A model generated the notes under the pieces. The model did not search any database and was not told the DNA's origin. It saw only the letters and a program-made list of their open reading frames with translations. Below are positions 6,455-8,457 of a stretch of DNA of 8,457 bases, piece by piece. Location of the stretch: NCBI GenBank assembly GCA_031266315.1, contig JAISBG010000674.1:1-8457 (forward strand), read 5' to 3'. Positions within the stretch are counted from its first letter, which is position 1; every line of letters starts with the position of its first letter. Both the position numbers and the translations under genes were made by a program. The stretch comes from Planctomycetaceae bacterium (GTDB lineage Bacteria; Planctomycetota; Planctomycetia; Pirellulales; Thermoguttaceae).

Positions 6455-6555
6455 GTAGGATTGCAAGTTTTCCTCCGCATTAATATGTGCGATATTGTTT
6501 TTGTTGGTTGAGGTTATTTTGGTTAATAGTTTATAGTTTTATAGTTTAGGATGTC

Positions 6556-6560
6556 GGAGG
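6556..6560 (+). promoter_or_regulatory. GGAGG site bearing on the rex start
   Basis: GGAGG directly abuts a TTG at 6561 (too close), lies 9 nt before an in-frame TTG at 6570 (good spacing) and 24 nt before the ATG at 6585 (too far). If it is used, rex starts at 6570 and gains five residues at the N-terminus. Confidence 0.4.
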
Positions 6561-6584
6561 TTGTTCCGATTGCATTGTTTTACT

Positions 6585-7244
6585 ATGTCCACACAATCTG
6601 CTAAATCATTTCCTATTCCGAGTATTCAACGGCTTCCGGTTTATCTTCGTTTTCTGAAAGAACAGAGAAGCCGCGGGAATATATTGATTTCTTGCACTCA
6701 AATTGCGGAAGAATTCGGACAATTAAGTGTGCAAGTTCGCAAGGATTTGGCAATTACCGGTATTTCCGGTCGTCCCAAAGTTGGTTATCGAACCAATGAA
6801 CTGATTGATGCGATAGAAGGATTTTTGGGTTGGAACCGAAAAATTAAAGCCTTTCTTATTGGTGCCGGAAGTCTCGGCAGTGCGATTCTTGGGTATGAAG
6901 GTTTTGTCGAACACGGTTTGCATATTGTTGCGGCATTTGATATTGATCCTGTTAAAGTCGGACAGTCTATTCATCATTGTCCGGTTTTTGATTTTCAACA
7001 AATGTACGGAATGGGAAAAAATGCGGGAATTGAAATTGGTATTTTAACGGTTCCTTCATCGGCGGCACAGGAAGCGGCGAATATTTTGATTCAGATTGGA
7101 GTTCAGGGAATCTGGAACTACACACCGATGCGGTTAGATATTCCTCAGGAAATCATTTGCGAAGAGGTAAAACTATCCGCCAGTTTTGCGGTTCTTTCCA
7201 GCCGTCTAAAAAAGAGTCCTGTTTTTCCCGACGAATATGTGTAA
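6585..7244 (+). CDS. rex: Redox-sensing transcriptional repressor Rex
   Basis: A 219-residue Rex-family protein, close to the usual length of about 210. Rex senses the cytosolic NADH/NAD+ ratio and represses respiration and fermentation genes when NADH is low. Residues 13-80 form the winged-helix DNA-binding domain, with RLPVYLRFL (16-24), the helix around CTQIAEEFG and VRKDLAITG (51-59). The Rossmann domain follows: IGAGSLG (92-98, fitting GxGxxG), GYEGFVEHGLHIVAAFDID (103-121) with the acidic residues expected after beta-2, and ILTVPSSAAQEAANIL (153-168). WNYTPMRLDIP (177-187) matches the family 'NF-P-x-L-x-VP' segment. I chose the ATG at 6585 by family alignment; a TTG at 6570 has the better ribosome-binding spacing. 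No TTGTG-N8-CACAA operator is seen upstream, so autoregulation is not supported here. Confidence 0.93.
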   Translation: MSTQSAKSFPIPSIQRLPVYLRFLKEQRSRGNILISCTQIAEEFGQLSVQVRKDLAITGISGRPKVGYRTNELIDAIEGFLGWNRKIKAFLIGAGSLGSAILGYEGFVEHGLHIVAAFDIDPVKVGQSIHHCPVFDFQQMYGMGKNAGIEIGILTVPSSAAQEAANILIQIGVQGIWNYTPMRLDIPQEIICEEVKLSASFAVLSSRLKKSPVFPDEYV

Positions 7245-7273
7245 ACCGGTAAGCAACTCCATATCAATTTTTA

Positions 7274-7300
7274 CCACAGAGAACACAGAAGACACAGAGA
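7274..7300 (+). repeat. Tandem repeat with a 9-bp period ('ACACAGAGA' units)
   Basis: Three contiguous units, CCACAGAGA (7274-7282), ACACAGAAG (7283-7291) and ACACAGAGA (7292-7300), sit 29 bp after the rex stop. Motifs of this 'accacagagaacacagag' type are, to my recollection, common intergenic repeats in diverse environmental bacteria; this was not checked. Confidence 0.7.
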
Positions 7301-7328
7301 TAATTATTTTGATCAATTAATGTTTTGA

Positions 7329-7427
7329 TCCATTTTTTGACAAGATAGACACGACTTACTGGATTTTATTTGATTTTTTATCATGTAAATTTTGTAAATC
7401 CGGTCAAAAAATAGGTTTTAGAAGTTG
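7329..7427 (-). repeat. Dispersed 67-bp repeat, copy 2, with a degenerate inverted partner
   Basis: The complement of 7361-7427 matches 902-968 along its length. Immediately to its left, 7331-7367 carries a degenerate forward version (TTTTTTGACAAGATAGACAC, then ACTTACTGGATTTT). Together they form an inverted pair with TTTTTTGAC on the left and GTCAAAAAA on the right, about 60 bp apart. The element lies between the convergent rex and membrane-protein genes and ends 3 bp before the latter's stop codon. It could act as a two-way transcription barrier. Confidence 0.8.
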
Positions 7428-7430
7428 TCT

Positions 7431-8177
7431 TTATTTATTTTTCTTTTTTTCTTTTTGGTTCTTTTTTGGGATTTTCAGAAAAGAGTCCCACATATTCGAT
7501 ACGGTTGCGGAAAAATTGCCGGAGAAATTTTGAGCCGCTCCCTGAATTTCATGAGCCACGAATGCGGTGTTCATTCGTTGTTTGAAATCGTCGATTCGGG
7601 CGATTTCTTCCGGTGTTGCTCCGACTTTGAAATGTTCAATCATCTTCTCAAATTCCCGAATCAATTCGGCAATGGACGGAATCGGCAATTCGGCTGCCCG
7701 AAGGAAATCCATAAAAACCGATTCCCAATATTTCATGTCATCAACAACTTCCTTCATCAGCACAACCCGTTGTTCCGGCGAAGCAGACGCATAGTTGTTC
7801 ATCCATTGGAAATATCGTGCTCGCGCCATTAAAAGAAGATTGGTCTCGAAAAACGATTTTTGTTCCGACCTGCTGTTTTGGAAATAAGTGTAGATTTTTC
7901 TTTCCGTCTCTGAAAACTGAAATACGGGTTTGTTGCCGGATTGACGCCCGAACTCTCTTTCGGCGCGGTGAGTAAGAGCGATTACGGTTTCCGGCGGCAA
8001 TGTTCGGAAATCGCGGAATTTCATGGCACGAATCAGAGTTGCCCGATCAATCGTTTCGGGATTGATCGCACCGAAAATACCGTGCATCAAAATCATTGCC
8101 GCTCCAACCGCCAATACCACAAACGGTCCGGCAAAAAAACAACCAATACCAATCAACCGAAAAAATTTCCGAATCAT
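7431..8177 (-). CDS. Unrecognised single-pass membrane protein
   Basis: A 248-residue protein I cannot assign to a family. An N-terminal hydrophobic segment at about 7-33 (GIGCFFAGPFVVLAVGAAM) is preceded by basic residues, so it is either a membrane anchor or an uncleaved signal with the rest outside the cytoplasm. Residues 40-230 look helical and rich in charged and aromatic residues, with blocks such as LPPETVIALTHRAEREFG (60-77) and VVDDMKYWESVFMDFLRAAE (144-163). The C-terminus is strongly basic (KIPKKNQKEKKKNK), encoded by an A-rich stretch against the repeat boundary. The ATG (complement 8175-8177) has no Shine-Dalgarno site. The gene is convergent with rex and alone on its strand here. 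It is accepted as real from its length, normal composition and plausible topology. Confidence 0.75.
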   Translation of the reverse strand: MIRKFFRLIGIGCFFAGPFVVLAVGAAMILMHGIFGAINPETIDRATLIRAMKFRDFRTLPPETVIALTHRAEREFGRQSGNKPVFQFSETERKIYTYFQNSRSEQKSFFETNLLLMARARYFQWMNNYASASPEQRVVLMKEVVDDMKYWESVFMDFLRAAELPIPSIAELIREFEKMIEHFKVGATPEEIARIDDFKQRMNTAFVAHEIQGAAQNFSGNFSATVSNMWDSFLKIPKKNQKEKKKNK

Positions 8178-8242
8178 TATCTTTTTATTTATTGTTTGTA
8201 ATATTTCACTGGCTTGATGTAATTAGGGTAGGAAAAACATTA

Positions 8243-8307
8243 GCCCGATAGGGCAGGATTTTAAACAGTAGCAGTGACGGGAATTAAAATCCTGCCTTTT
8301 CAGGCAG
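8243..8307. repeat. Cluster of mutually exclusive stem-loops upstream of the membrane-protein gene
   Basis: A perfect 13-bp inverted repeat, GGCAGGATTTTAA (8252-8264) with TTAAAATCCTGCC (8284-8296), encloses a 19-nt loop. On its left GCCC-GATA-GGGC (8243-8254, at most a 4-bp stem) uses part of the same left arm. On its right CTGCC (8292-8296) can pair instead with GGCAG (8303-8307) over a TTTTCA loop. The three stems therefore compete. It resembles a dispersed palindromic element; an attenuator-like switch is possible but no gene reads directly from it on the plus strand. Confidence 0.65.
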
Positions 8308-8457
8308 TCGTCTGTTGGGCATCACACCGCAGGTCAAAGACCAAAAGTATCTACACATCTTTTATGAGTATTTCGATAAAATGCCTAGTTTAGTAAAGGT
8401 TATTTTTATAAATTTATCAACTATTTTTCCAAAAACATTGAAAAAAGGTCAAACTGC
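8308..8457. other. Right edge, no gene seen
   Basis: This AT-rich stretch has only very short open frames on both strands, no tRNA-like fold and no repeat shared with the rest of the window. It may be the upstream region of a gene beyond the edge. Confidence 0.5.

Noticed and set aside
6216..6584. Rex operator of the TTGTG-N8-CACAA type upstream of rex
   Set aside because: No palindrome of that form was found; TTGTGTCC near 6447 has no matching right half.
899..7430. Composite transposon or genomic island bounded by the inverted 67-bp repeats
   Set aside because: The segment between holds core genes (holA, rex) and no transposase or integrase, and no target duplication was seen. Independent insertions of a dispersed repeat are a simpler explanation.

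Overview
The window is a moderately AT-rich bacterial chromosomal segment with intergenic spaces full of short repeats. Its genes are a toxin-antitoxin pair, a three-gene type IV pilus / type II secretion inner-membrane set, the DNA polymerase III delta subunit, a Rex redox repressor and an unrecognised membrane protein. Most starts lack a Shine-Dalgarno sequence. The split GspL/PilM-N-like and PilO-like proteins beside a GspE-type ATPase, together with Rex, holA and the repeats, suggest a low-GC gut or environmental member of the Planctomycetota or a relative. That assignment is inference; there is no rRNA or other phylogenetic marker here.

Layout: 1-144 is the 3' end of an unrecognised gene. 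195-876 holds an overlapping MNT nucleotidyltransferase / HEPN ribonuclease pair (MntA/HepT type) with all expected catalytic residues; its two genes have the clearest Shine-Dalgarno sites. A 67-bp dispersed repeat at 902-968 runs right up to the start of the pilus operon. 969-4783 encodes, in order, a PilM/PilN (GspL)-like fusion, a PilO/GspM-like protein and a GspE/PilB ATPase. The first two would form the inner-membrane platform and the third would power it. No pilin, secretin or GspF/PilC is present, so the machine must be completed elsewhere.

4784-5171 lies between convergent genes and contains a nested palindromic element of about 210 bp. One hairpin motif of this element recurs inside the pilus operon at 2437-2491. 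holA (complement 5172-6215) and rex (+, 6585-7244) diverge from a 369-bp spacer with a candidate promoter and several hairpins. Between rex and the convergent membrane-protein gene (complement 7431-8177) lie a 9-bp-period tandem repeat and a second, inverted copy of the 67-bp repeat. The right end (8178-8457) has a cluster of competing stem-loops and no gene.

I found no clearly new multi-gene system. The most interesting signals are the repeat families: hairpins whose stems differ in sequence but keep pairing, and a repeat placed in the same orientation just after two unrelated genes. The apparently foreign TA module and the possible structured leader upstream of rex come next.
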